This document shows, in pieces, positions 22,990-32,566 of a stretch of DNA of 64,000 bases. Each line of letters opens with the position of its first letter. The first letter of the stretch is position 1. The DNA is from an uncultured Prochlorococcus sp. (GTDB lineage Bacteria > Cyanobacteriota > Cyanobacteriia > PCC-6307 > Cyanobiaceae). The notes beneath the pieces were generated by a model, which was not told where the DNA came from, did not search any database, and saw nothing but the letters and a program-made list of their open reading frames with translations. The DNA lies in NCBI GenBank assembly GCA_902627335.1, contig CACOIV010000004.1:1-64000 (forward strand), given 5' to 3'. The position numbers and the translations under genes are program-made.

Positions 22990-23295
22990 TTAATCTTGAC
23001 CTAGCTCCTCTAACTGTCTTCGAACATCTGCTATGGCCGTATTCAACTGTTCTACTTTTTGCTCTAGTTTTTCGCCCTTCACTTCTTTTAAATTTTCGTT
23101 TGTATCTATTGCTTCAGATCCATCTTGAATCCTTGATGAATACATCATTGCTCTCTGTTTCTTAGTCTCCTTTCTTTTATCAGCCTCTGAAATCAAATAC
23201 CAAGCAAGACCTGCTGCTCCAATAAATGCACCACTTATTAATGATAAAAGATTATTAGAGGATGAATCTCTGTATTCAGTCATTAAGTTATTCAT
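22990..23295 (-). CDS. Hypothetical protein, one TM segment plus C-terminal coiled coil
   Basis: 101 aa [20 protein letters not shown] hydrophobic stretch followed by a charged heptad-like tail. Confidence 0.7.
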   Translation of the reverse strand: MNNLMTEYRDSSSNNLLSLISGAFIGAAGLAWYLISEADKRKETKKQRAMMYSSRIQDGSEAIDTNENLKEVKGEKLEQKVEQLNTAIADVRRQLEELGQD

Positions 23296-23309
23296 TATAT
23301 ATATATATA

Positions 23310-23927
23310 TTAGTTCTTTTCTTGAAACATAGTACTTAAACGGGAAATGGGATTCCCGATCCCTGGATCTAAAACATTGTAGCTAACACTCTCTTTATCG
23401 ATGCAAGATGTGTAAATGATTTGTTCTGGAAATATTTTACCAATTTCATTTAAACCTTCATTACTACAAATACATGAAATTATCAATATCCTATTTGATT
23501 TTATACCTTTTGAACTTAATGTCTTAAGTAAGTCTAATGTTGAACTATTCTTAGTTATTTGATCTCTATAAAGAATAATGCCCTCATTAGCTGAGATGTT
23601 ATCTGGTATTGTCCCTAGCGAAAGTCTTCCATTTGGAATTACCTCTTTTGATCCAAACCAAAGTGTTAATCCCTCAGGTATTTCGGCTATTATTCTCACT
23701 GGATAATTATTATCGATATAGACGCCCTCTGTCTTACCTGTTCTTGTAACTATTAATTCTTTTTTGTAAGGTAGCCAATCTCTTAAGGCCTCATATGTTA
23801 GCCATTTACCAATTTGTTCATAACCAGTTGAATATAAAATATTTGGTGTATCTGGATCTCTAAGTATGGATAACCAATGTTTTATTAATGGATGAGGTGG
23901 AACAATTACCTTTAGTGACATTGACAT
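23310..23927 (-). CDS. upp: Uracil phosphoribosyltransferase
   Basis: VIVPPHPLIKHWLSILRD N-terminus and overall resemblance to cyanobacterial Upp. The PRPP loop is divergent (RILIISCICSNEGLNEI). Confidence 0.82.
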   Translation of the reverse strand: MSMSLKVIVPPHPLIKHWLSILRDPDTPNILYSTGYEQIGKWLTYEALRDWLPYKKELIVTRTGKTEGVYIDNNYPVRIIAEIPEGLTLWFGSKEVIPNGRLSLGTIPDNISANEGIILYRDQITKNSSTLDLLKTLSSKGIKSNRILIISCICSNEGLNEIGKIFPEQIIYTSCIDKESVSYNVLDPGIGNPISRLSTMFQEKN

Positions 23928-23985
23928 ATATTTTCCTATAAAATAAAAATACTAATTCACTTAGACTCTAAACTACATTTCTCTG

Positions 23986-24498
23986 ATGATTAAAACAATC
24001 CGTTTTTCTTTAATAAAAAACATAATAATTTCTATGTTGGCTTTTGGGATATTGTTCTCTAATTTTGTAAATTGCGCTTGGGCCAAAAGACCTCCTGAAA
24101 TTAGAAACCAGCAGGATTTAGATCTTAAGCAAGATATGCATGGTCAAGATCTAAGTGGTAATGAATTTGTAAAATTTGATTTACACGGTTTTAATTTTAG
24201 CGATAGTAATCTTCAGGGAGCTGTTTTTAACAACAGTAAATTAAATAATGCATCCCTCAGTGGTGCTGATTTAACTGATGCTCTTGCTTATGCAACTGAT
24301 TTTACAGATGCAGATTTGACAGATGTAAATTTTACCAATGCATTACTTATGGAAAGTAATTTTGATGGAGCAAAAATAGATGGTGCAGATTTTACAGATG
24401 CCGTTTTAAGTAGAATTCAACAAAAAGACTTATGTAAGAAAGCTAATGGTGTTAATTCAAGTACTGGTGAAAGCACTGAATATAGTCTGGGCTGTTAG
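23986..24498 (+). CDS. Pentapeptide-repeat protein with predicted signal peptide
   Basis: Repeated A(D/N)LxX units (LSGADLTDALAYATDFTDADLTDVNFTNALLMESNFDGAKIDGADF); hydrophobic N-terminus ending CAWA. Confidence 0.88.
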   Translation: MIKTIRFSLIKNIIISMLAFGILFSNFVNCAWAKRPPEIRNQQDLDLKQDMHGQDLSGNEFVKFDLHGFNFSDSNLQGAVFNNSKLNNASLSGADLTDALAYATDFTDADLTDVNFTNALLMESNFDGAKIDGADFTDAVLSRIQQKDLCKKANGVNSSTGESTEYSLGC

Positions 24499-24503
24499 TA
24501 CTT

Positions 24504-25559
24504 GTGAAAAAAAGATTACCTGTAATAGTTGTATCTGGATTTTTGGGTTCAGGTAAGACAACCTTTATTAGATATTTATTGAAAAAAAGTAAAAAAAAAT
24601 TTGGACTGATTATAAATGAATTTGGTGACATTGGAATTGATGGCTCATTATTAAAGAACTGTAATCAATGTAATAAAGTTGATTTCGAGTCAGTAATTGA
24701 ACTTAATAATGGATGTTTATGTTGTACCGTTCAGGATGATTTCATACCTGCTATTAATACTTTATTAAAATCATATTCTGAAATTGATGCAATTTTAATA
24801 GAGACGAGCGGTTTAGCTCTCCCAACACCTTTATTAAAGGCTTTAAATTGGCCTGAAATAAGAACTTCTATATATTTAAAGCAAGTTATTGGAGTGGTAA
24901 ATGGTGAATCGATGATCAATAATTTACCAATTAATGATTTAAAAGAAATAGATCATCAATATGAAGATACTAAAATTATTGAGCATAAGTCTTCTATTGA
25001 TGAATTATTTAAGCAGCAATTAGAGGTTTCAGATTTAGTTATTATTTCTAGGTCTGACATACTTAGTGAAAATGAATTTGAATCTGTTAAAGAGAAATTA
25101 AGACATAAAATTAACCCTGAAATCCCAATAATTCGTTCCTTGAATGGATTAATTGAATTGGGTTTTGTTTTTGATTCAGAAATTAAAACAAATTATGAGA
25201 ATTATTTATCTGATGAACATGAGCACAGTCATCCTGAATTGTTTTCATCAACTATCAAATTTAATAATTATTTTTTAGAAAAGCAAGAATTTGAGTTTTT
25301 AATGAAAGAAATTTTGCAAAAATTAAATATTCTAAGATTAAAAGGAAGGATTTGGATTCCAAATAAATTATTGCCTTTGCAGGTTCAAATAGTTGGAAAG
25401 AAAATTAATACCTGGTTTGAAGATGTTGATGAGGATTGTTGGAGGCCTTCAAATAATGCAGGCATTGAATTAATAATGATTGGTTCGGAAAAAAAATCAT
25501 TTTTTACATTAGAAAGAAAAATTAAAGAGAAATTTAAGATTGTTAGTAATCCAAAATAG
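24504..25559 (+). CDS. CobW/COG0523-family metal-chaperone GTPase
   Basis: GFLGSGKTTFIRYLL, NNGCLCCTVQDD and His-rich DEHEHSHPE. Confidence 0.93.
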   Translation: MKKRLPVIVVSGFLGSGKTTFIRYLLKKSKKKFGLIINEFGDIGIDGSLLKNCNQCNKVDFESVIELNNGCLCCTVQDDFIPAINTLLKSYSEIDAILIETSGLALPTPLLKALNWPEIRTSIYLKQVIGVVNGESMINNLPINDLKEIDHQYEDTKIIEHKSSIDELFKQQLEVSDLVIISRSDILSENEFESVKEKLRHKINPEIPIIRSLNGLIELGFVFDSEIKTNYENYLSDEHEHSHPELFSSTIKFNNYFLEKQEFEFLMKEILQKLNILRLKGRIWIPNKLLPLQVQIVGKKINTWFEDVDEDCWRPSNNAGIELIMIGSEKKSFFTLERKIKEKFKIVSNPK

Positions 25560-25611
25560 AGTTTTTGATTTTATAGTATGCAATTGAAAAATATAATATT
25601 TTATATAGTTA

Positions 25612-25779
25612 ATGAAAAATCAAGAACTTTCCTTATCTACTGAAAAATATACTAATTTAGATCTTAATAAGAACAGGAACATATGCTTAAAGTGCGGTGG
25701 AAGTGGAAATTTAAAAACGCCTGAAAATTCAAGGAGAACATGTCTTTCATGTTTTGGAAGGGGATTTATGTCTTCATAA
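25612..25779 (+). CDS. 55-aa CxxCxGxG zinc-finger (DnaJ central-domain-like) miniprotein
   Basis: Hand translation MKNQELSLSTEKYTNLDLNKNRNICLKCGGSGNLKTPENSRRTCLSCFGRGFMSS*; not in the supplied ORF list. Confidence 0.75.
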   Translation: MKNQELSLSTEKYTNLDLNKNRNICLKCGGSGNLKTPENSRRTCLSCFGRGFMSS

Positions 25780-25877
25780 TTAAATTAATATATTCATTTA
25801 TATGAATATATTTTTCTTCAAATTAATGCTATTTAGCTTAATTTGAATTAATGTTCAATTAGAAATATTTTTAAATC

Positions 25878-26132
25878 TTGAGCCAATTTCTTGTAAAAGT
25901 TTTTATTCGCCTAAGACCCTCAGTTCTAGACCCTGCAGGAGAAGCTATAAAATCTGCTGCGAACAAACTAGGAGTTGATGGCATAAATTCACTAAGAATA
26001 GGAAAGTTAATAGAAACTGAATTAGAGGCTAGTCATGAAAATGAGGTGAAAGAAAAGATAGAATTGCTTTGCGACAGATTATTTGCAAATAATGTTATTG
26101 AGGATTATGAATATCAACTTGAGAAGAAATAA
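25878..26132 (+). CDS. purS: Phosphoribosylformylglycinamidine synthase subunit PurS
   Basis: VFIRLRPSVLDPAGEAI; immediately precedes purQ; TTG start. Confidence 0.94.
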   Translation: MSQFLVKVFIRLRPSVLDPAGEAIKSAANKLGVDGINSLRIGKLIETELEASHENEVKEKIELLCDRLFANNVIEDYEYQLEKK

Positions 26133-26795
26133 ATGACATCATATACAGTTGGAATTGTTGTTTTTCCAGGATCTAATTGTGATAGGGATGTATCCTGGGC
26201 ACTCGAAGGATGCCTTGATATTAAAACAAAATTTATTTGGCATGAATCTTCCGATTTATCAGGAATAGATTCTGTAGTGTTACCAGGTGGTTTTAGTTAT
26301 GGCGATTATCTTCGTTGTGGCGCAGTAGCACGTTTCTCTTCATTGATTAATTCTCTTCATGATTTTGTTCGAACAGGAAGGAAAGTACTTGGAATTTGTA
26401 ATGGATTTCAAATTCTCACAGAGGCAGGTTTTCTACCTGGTGCATTAACTAATAATAAAAATTTAAACTTTATTTGTAAAGATGTGGAATTAAAAGTTCA
26501 CTCGCAAAAAGGAGGCTGGTTTAAATCTTTTATTGATAAAAATATTACTCTCCCAATAGCTCATGGGGAAGGCAGATATTATTGTGACGATTACACTTAT
26601 AAAGAATTACTAGATAATGACTTAATAGCTTTAAAGTATATTGATAATCCAAATGGCTCTACTCATGAAATTGCTGGCATATTAAATAAAGAGGGCAATG
26701 TTTTAGGATTAATGCCACATCCTGAGAGAGCTTGTGATAAAAATATTGGTGGTATTGATGGAGAATTTATTTTAAGAAACCTTGTAAAATATTAA
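26133..26795 (+). CDS. purQ: Phosphoribosylformylglycinamidine synthase subunit PurQ
   Basis: [36 protein letters not shown] and LMPHPERA. Confidence 0.97.
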   Translation: MTSYTVGIVVFPGSNCDRDVSWALEGCLDIKTKFIWHESSDLSGIDSVVLPGGFSYGDYLRCGAVARFSSLINSLHDFVRTGRKVLGICNGFQILTEAGFLPGALTNNKNLNFICKDVELKVHSQKGGWFKSFIDKNITLPIAHGEGRYYCDDYTYKELLDNDLIALKYIDNPNGSTHEIAGILNKEGNVLGLMPHPERACDKNIGGIDGEFILRNLVKY

Positions 26796-26797
26796 AA

Positions 26798-26822
26798 AAA
26801 ATCGCCTTGATAAGGCGATTTT
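26798..26822. terminator. Bidirectional intrinsic terminator between convergent purQ and fba
   Basis: Perfect inverted repeat AATCGCCTT-GAT-AAGGCGATT (26800-26820) extended by flanking A and T runs. Confidence 0.88.
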
Positions 26823-26848
26823 AGAAGAAAGAGGTATAAGTATAAATA

Positions 26849-27916
26849 TTAGTATTTGTAGCCAGCTACAAATAGTTGTTCATCAGAAGATGGTTGAGAT
26901 CCTGGAACATATGCTCCCTTTGAAGCTTCTGAATTAGCCTGAGCCCTTGCAATTAACGCTTTCTGACCAGCCTCTAGATCACTGCCTTTCCAAGCTTTTA
27001 AGCATGAATGCTGTAGGGCTCTACCGTATGAGAATGAAACGTTCCACATAGCTTTTCTATAAAGATTATTCATATTATTCAGATAAACTGAAGCCGCTTC
27101 CTCGCTCAAGCCTCCTGATAAAAAGACAATTCCTGGTACAGAGGCTGGAACACATCTTTCCATAGTTCTGATAGTCATTTCCGCAACCTTTTGAGGATCA
27201 GCTTTATCTGAGCAATCTGCACCGTTTACTGTCATTGATGGCTTTAAAAGAGTTCCTTCTAGTAAAACACCATTAGTTTGACATGCTTTGTAAACCGTTT
27301 TAATTACTTCTTCTTGGACTTCAGCTGTTTTTTCAATGGTGTGATCACCATCCATCAAAATCTCTGGTTCAATAATTGGAACTAATCCTGCTTCTTGAAC
27401 GGATCTTGCATATCTTGCTAATCCCCAAGCATTCTCTTGTATAGATAAATTTGAAGGACATCCATCAGAAGTTATCTGTAAAACAGCTCTCCACTTGGCA
27501 AATCGTGCGCCTTGTTCGTAATATTTTGCTGCTCTTTCTACTAATCCATCGAGACCAGAACAAAATGTCTCTACATCTTTTCCACCAGGTAGAGGATTTA
27601 ATCCCTTATCAACTTTAATTCCTGGAATTATACCTAGGTCATTTAATTTTTTAACCATTGGTTCGCCATCTGGATGATTTTGAAACAATGTCTCTTCAAA
27701 TAGAATTGCACCACTAATGTATTTACCTAAATCTTTTGTTGTGAAGAGCATTCCTCTGTATGCTTTTCTATTTTCTTCAGTATTTTCAACTCCAATACCA
27801 GCTAATCTTTTACCAACTGTTTTTGTAGATTCATCCACAGCAAGAATACCTTTTCCTTTGGAGGCAAGTAACTGTGCATTTTCTTTAAGTTCTTTTGCGT
27901 AATAATTTAGAGCCAT
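26849..27916 (-). CDS. fba: Class I fructose-bisphosphate aldolase
   Basis: LLASKGKGILAVDESTKTVGKRLAGIG, IIEPEILMDGDHTIEK and VFLSGGLSEEAAS. Confidence 0.96.
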   Translation of the reverse strand: MALNYYAKELKENAQLLASKGKGILAVDESTKTVGKRLAGIGVENTEENRKAYRGMLFTTKDLGKYISGAILFEETLFQNHPDGEPMVKKLNDLGIIPGIKVDKGLNPLPGGKDVETFCSGLDGLVERAAKYYEQGARFAKWRAVLQITSDGCPSNLSIQENAWGLARYARSVQEAGLVPIIEPEILMDGDHTIEKTAEVQEEVIKTVYKACQTNGVLLEGTLLKPSMTVNGADCSDKADPQKVAEMTIRTMERCVPASVPGIVFLSGGLSEEAASVYLNNMNNLYRKAMWNVSFSYGRALQHSCLKAWKGSDLEAGQKALIARAQANSEASKGAYVPGSQPSSDEQLFVAGYKY

Positions 27917-28015
27917 GCGATAAGTAAAACGAATGCGTTGATTTTTTCAGAATATGGTAAATTATAAAAATAAATATTTTACTTAGTCAAGTAACAAATA
28001 TTACATCATAAATTT

Positions 28016-29098
28016 CTAGTAAGTAATTCCTGACGCTATTCCTGAAATTGAGGATTCTTTTGCCGCTTCGCAAACCCTTTGACTATTCAGTCCCTCACTT
28101 AATCCTGGGATTATAGGTTTTTTTTCTATAATACTATTTGCCCACCAATCATGAATTCTTTTTACTGGGGCAATTCGGCCATCTGCCCATGTCCTATTAA
28201 ATAAAAATTCATCATCTGGATTAATAGTAGTTACTTTATCAAGTTCATCCATGTAGGTTAAATTAAATCCATGAACATAATCTTTCTGATTTTCACTCCT
28301 TAGGAATAACGTTCCTTTACTTCCGTAAACTTCTAGGCAAAAACCTCTTCCATTTTTAGATACAGATGACAAGGACACTTGGCATGGAATAATTTCTTCT
28401 GGGTGATTTGATAATTTTAAATTTGCAATGCATACATCTTCGCTGGTCACTTTCATCATCTGATTAGTTTGAGGTCTTTCTTTTATAGATGTATATGTTT
28501 TAGCGATGACTTCAGTTGTAGGGCCAAAAAACCAATGCAATATATCAAAGGCATGAGTACCTAAAGCTCCAATAATTCCTCCACCTTTTTCAGATAAGGA
28601 ATACCAATTCCATACTCTATTTGGGTCAAATCTACTACTCATCAACCAATCAAGTTTTATAAGATAGATTTTTCCTAATTTATTATTATCTATTAATTTT
28701 TTTGTTTGCATAAAAAGAGGTACGGCTCTGTATTCAAAATCAACACAGACGCTTAAGTTTTTACTGATAGCTATTCTTTGAAGATTTTGAATCTCCTCGC
28801 TTTTTATAGCAACAGGCTTTTCCAAAAGAATATTTTTGTCATGTTCTAAAGCTTCTTTTGCAAATTCATACCTTACATGCGGGGGGGTTGCAATAATTAC
28901 TCCATCAATATCACTTCTAACTATAGAATTCCAATCACTAAAACATTTAACACCAGTATAAGTTTCAATCTCATCAATTTTATTTTTATTGTGGTGATAT
29001 AAATACTTCAAGTTAAAATGATTTGACTCTTTTATCGCTGGAATATGAACTTTTTCTCCAAAGCCTAATCCTGCAATAGCAATTTTTAATTTACTCAT
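28016..29098 (-). CDS. Gfo/Idh/MocA-family NAD(P)-dependent oxidoreductase
   Basis: AIAGLGFGEKVHIPAI Rossmann start, VIIATPPHVRYEFAKEAL and LLEKPVA. Confidence 0.92.
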   Translation of the reverse strand: MSKLKIAIAGLGFGEKVHIPAIKESNHFNLKYLYHHNKNKIDEIETYTGVKCFSDWNSIVRSDIDGVIIATPPHVRYEFAKEALEHDKNILLEKPVAIKSEEIQNLQRIAISKNLSVCVDFEYRAVPLFMQTKKLIDNNKLGKIYLIKLDWLMSSRFDPNRVWNWYSLSEKGGGIIGALGTHAFDILHWFFGPTTEVIAKTYTSIKERPQTNQMMKVTSEDVCIANLKLSNHPEEIIPCQVSLSSVSKNGRGFCLEVYGSKGTLFLRSENQKDYVHGFNLTYMDELDKVTTINPDDEFLFNRTWADGRIAPVKRIHDWWANSIIEKKPIIPGLSEGLNSQRVCEAAKESSISGIASGITY

Positions 29099-29492
29099 TT
29101 ATCAGTTTAATCTCCTCGCATGATTTGCTAATTACTATATCTATTAATTCATCATTATCAGAGCTTCTCCATTTTGCCTTTAAATTTGGCATACCATTGA
29201 TTGAGGTATCCTTGAATTCTTTAGTTTCACAATTTATTCTCATAACATAAAGAAGTTTTTTACCTTTAGTCTCTGGTTCTTTTGGAGTCTCAAAAAATCT
29301 TGTTAATATACTTATCTCATTATTAGGATATTCTTTTATACTTCCTCTATCAATCCATTGCTCTCCATCATTATTCTTTTTTAGCAGAAACCAATCAACA
29401 TCTTTGGCAGCATACGAACCAAATGAAAAAGGAAGTAGAATTAATAAAAATGAAAGTAAGTAAAATACTAAAGAATAAAATAATTTTCTCAT
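29091..29492 (-). CDS. Hypothetical secreted or membrane-anchored protein
   Basis: 133 aa with strong hydrophobic N-terminus (LFYSLVFYLLSFLLILLPFSFGSYA); overlaps the next gene start. Confidence 0.75.
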   Translation of the reverse strand: MRKLFYSLVFYLLSFLLILLPFSFGSYAAKDVDWFLLKKNNDGEQWIDRGSIKEYPNNEISILTRFFETPKEPETKGKKLLYVMRINCETKEFKDTSINGMPNLKAKWRSSDNDELIDIVISKSCEEIKLINE

Positions 29493-29496
29493 GGAT

Positions 29497-30375
29497 CTAA
29501 CTTTGTATATGTTGTTCAGTTACCCCATGAATTTTTAAAATTTTAGTTAAGGTATTTTTTAATTCTTTTCTGTTGATAATTGCATCAACAAAACCATGTT
29601 CAAGTAGATATTCTGCAGTTTGAAAATTATCAGGTAATTTTTCTCTCAAGGTTTGCTCTATTACGCGCCGTCCTGCAAAGCCAATTAATGCTTTTGGTTC
29701 GGCTAATATTAGATCACCCAACATCGCAAAACTGGCAGTTACACCTCCTGTCGTTGGATGGGTTAATAATGGCATATAAAGTAAGTTTTTTTCCCTGTGT
29801 TTTTTTAAAGCTCCAGATATTTTAGCCATTTGCATAAGGCTTAACATTCCTTCTTGCATTCTTGCTCCACCAGAAGCGCATACAATTAATAATGGATATT
29901 CTTCCTTTGTAGCTCGTTCAATAATTCTTGTTATTTTCTCTCCAACTACAGAACCCATGGATCCTCCCATAAATCTAAAATCCATTACTGCTAGGGCTAA
30001 TGGTAGTGAATTGATGGTACATAATCCAGTAATAACTCCATCTTTTAGACCAGTACCAGCTTGACTTTCTCTGATTCGATCAGAATATGATCTTCTATCC
30101 TTAAATCCAAGTGGATCTGTTGGACTTAAAGAGGCATCTAATTCTTTAAAAGTACCATCATCTGAGATTATCTTTATCCTTTCATCGCTATTAATCCTAT
30201 TATGATGATTACAATTGCTGCAGACATTTTGATTAGATATTAAATCTTTTCTATAAACAACCTGTGAACATTCTGAACACTTTACCCATAAACCATCGCT
30301 TTCATCAGTTTCTTGAGAAACTTTTCCAACGAATTGATCTTTACGTCTAGCGGCAAACCAATCAAATAGAGACAC
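29497..30375 (-). CDS. accD: Acetyl-CoA carboxylase carboxyltransferase subunit beta
   Basis: Zn ribbon [40 protein letters not shown] and [11 protein letters not shown]. Confidence 0.97.
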   Translation of the reverse strand: MSLFDWFAARRKDQFVGKVSQETDESDGLWVKCSECSQVVYRKDLISNQNVCSNCNHHNRINSDERIKIISDDGTFKELDASLSPTDPLGFKDRRSYSDRIRESQAGTGLKDGVITGLCTINSLPLALAVMDFRFMGGSMGSVVGEKITRIIERATKEEYPLLIVCASGGARMQEGMLSLMQMAKISGALKKHREKNLLYMPLLTHPTTGGVTASFAMLGDLILAEPKALIGFAGRRVIEQTLREKLPDNFQTAEYLLEHGFVDAIINRKELKNTLTKILKIHGVTEQHIQS

Positions 30376-30464
30376 TTTTATAAATGTTTTCTTAATTAAA
30401 GGCTAAAGATGGTCCTTTAATCAAGATTTTTTAAGACTTAATCAACTTTTATTACTTTTTAAAG

Positions 30465-31364
30465 TTAAGACGCCTTTTTTTCTTCAATCATTCTATGAAT
30501 AATTGGTGTCAGGATTAATTCCATAGCAAATCCCATTTTCCCACCATTCACGACAATACTTGTTGGACTTGACATAAAAGAATCATTTATCATCCCAAGA
30601 AGATATTGAAAGTCAATACCCCATTTTTCTCTCGCTCCTTTCCTAAAATGGATTATTACAAAACTTTCGTCAGGTGTTGGTATATTTCTGCAAATAAATG
30701 GGTTGGAAGTATCTATTGTTGGTATCCTTTGAAAATTTATGTCTGTTTTACTAAATTGAGGGCAAATATGATTAATGTAATCAGGCATTCTTCTTAGGAT
30801 TGTATCAACAATTGTTTCTGCAGAATAACCTCTCTCTGCATTATCTCGATGAATTTTTTGAATCCATTCTAAATTTGTTATTGGCACAACTCCGACTAAT
30901 AGATCAGCATAAGATGCGACATCATAACCTTCTCCTACGACTCCTCCATGTAGACCTTCGTAAAAGAGAACATCTGTCCCATTAGGAATGTCTTCCCAAG
31001 GTGTAAATTGGCCAGGTTCCAAGTCAGTTCCAAGTCTTGAATTATGTTCTTGAGCTTCCTCAGTACTGTGAAGATAGTACCTTTTTTTTCCACCGCCTGT
31101 TTCTCCATAGACTTTGAAAAGTTCTTCAAGTTTATCGAATAGGTTGGCTTCTGGACCAAAATGCGAAAAGTTTTCTCCTTTAGCAAGGGCATCTGCCATC
31201 GCTTTTTTCATAGGCAATCTTTCGAATCTGTGATAACTGTCTCCTTCAACAACGGCAGGAACGATATCTTCTCTTGCAAAAATATGCTCAAATGCTCTTT
31301 TGACTGTACTGGTACCAGCACCTGATGATCCTGTTACAGCTACTACTGGATGACTTTTAGACAT
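30465..31364 (-). CDS. prk: Phosphoribulokinase
   Basis: VAVTGSSGAGTSTVKRAF, EGDSYHRF and FYEGLHGGVV. Confidence 0.97.
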   Translation of the reverse strand: MSKSHPVVAVTGSSGAGTSTVKRAFEHIFAREDIVPAVVEGDSYHRFERLPMKKAMADALAKGENFSHFGPEANLFDKLEELFKVYGETGGGKKRYYLHSTEEAQEHNSRLGTDLEPGQFTPWEDIPNGTDVLFYEGLHGGVVGEGYDVASYADLLVGVVPITNLEWIQKIHRDNAERGYSAETIVDTILRRMPDYINHICPQFSKTDINFQRIPTIDTSNPFICRNIPTPDESFVIIHFRKGAREKWGIDFQYLLGMINDSFMSSPTSIVVNGGKMGFAMELILTPIIHRMIEEKKAS

Positions 31365-31454
31365 TTTTAAAATACAACATATAACGATTGTGACAGGTCA
31401 ACCGCTTATTTTTTAAATTTATTTAAAAAATTTTTTTATTTATTACTTTTTTAA

Positions 31455-32534
31455 TCATATTTCTTGAATTATTTTTTCCCCCATTTCAGTACAGCTTAAA
31501 ATTTGGGTATCCTTACCCATTAAATCACTAGTTCTAAATCCTTTTGAAAGAACATTGTCAATAGCTAATTCAATATTATCTGCAGCATCTTGCTCGTTAA
31601 GGCCAATCCTTAACATCATTGCCGTTGATAGGGCCATTGCGATTGGATTCGCGATATCTTTTCCAGCTATATCTGGAGCTGATCCATGAACAGGTTCAAA
31701 TACTCCTGGACCGTCTTTGCTAAGAGAAGCGGAGGGAAGCATTCCAATAGAGCCACTTAACATCGCAGCTAAATCACTTAAAATATCGCCAAAAAGGTTA
31801 TTAGTTACTATTACATCAAACTGAGAAGGATCTCTTATAAGTTGCATTGCGGCATTATCAACGTACATATTAGTAAGCTCTATATCTGGATGATTCTTCA
31901 TAATTTCTTCTACTGTCTCTCTCCATAATTGGCTGACCTCTAAAACATTTGCTTTGTCAACAGAACATAATTTATTATTTCTTTTTTTTGTGATTTTTAT
32001 CGCAACATCAGTTATTCTTTTAATTTCGCTGGCATTATAAGTCATTGTGTTAAATCCTTTTTTTTCACCCGATATATTAACGATTCCTCTAGGTTCTCCA
32101 AAATATATTCCACCTGTAAGTTCTCTAACTACAATCAGATCAACATTTTCTATGATTTCTTTTCTTAGAGAACTTGCATTTAAAAGTGATCTCCTAATTT
32201 TTACTGGTCTTATATTTGCAAAAAGGTTTAATTCTGATCTTAGTTTAAGTAAACCTGTTTCCGGTCGTAAATCTCTTGATAAAGAATCATACTTGATATC
32301 ACCAACGCAAGCGAGTAAAACAGCATCACTAGATTTGCAACTTTCTAATGTTTCTTGAGGTGCGGGTAAACCCTTGTGATCATATGCGATTCCGCCAAAT
32401 AATTCTTCTTTTAATTCAAAATTAAATTTATATTTTTCAGATAATTTACTTAATAATTTTTTTGAAACTTCAGATATTTCAGGACCAATTCCATCTCCTG
32501 AAAGTAGGACGATTTTATAATTATTCATTATCAA
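31455..32534 (-). CDS. leuB: 3-isopropylmalate dehydrogenase
   Basis: LLSGDGIGPEIS, VRELTGGIYFGEPRG and PVHGSAPDIAGKDIANP. Confidence 0.97.
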   Translation of the reverse strand: MIMNNYKIVLLSGDGIGPEISEVSKKLLSKLSEKYKFNFELKEELFGGIAYDHKGLPAPQETLESCKSSDAVLLACVGDIKYDSLSRDLRPETGLLKLRSELNLFANIRPVKIRRSLLNASSLRKEIIENVDLIVVRELTGGIYFGEPRGIVNISGEKKGFNTMTYNASEIKRITDVAIKITKKRNNKLCSVDKANVLEVSQLWRETVEEIMKNHPDIELTNMYVDNAAMQLIRDPSQFDVIVTNNLFGDILSDLAAMLSGSIGMLPSASLSKDGPGVFEPVHGSAPDIAGKDIANPIAMALSTAMMLRIGLNEQDAADNIELAIDNVLSKGFRTSDLMGKDTQILSCTEMGEKIIQEI

Positions 32535-32566
32535 TATAAAAATGTTTGTTTCACAAAAATAATAAT

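Noticed and set aside
23986-24498. Pentapeptide-repeat coding DNA as a tandem repeat array or CRISPR-like element
   Set aside because: The periodicity is explained by the protein repeat; no identical DNA repeats or spacers.
30606-31192. Three ORFs within prk (30606..30797 +, 30800..30985 +, 30935..31192 -)
   Set aside because: All overlap the well-supported prk frame.
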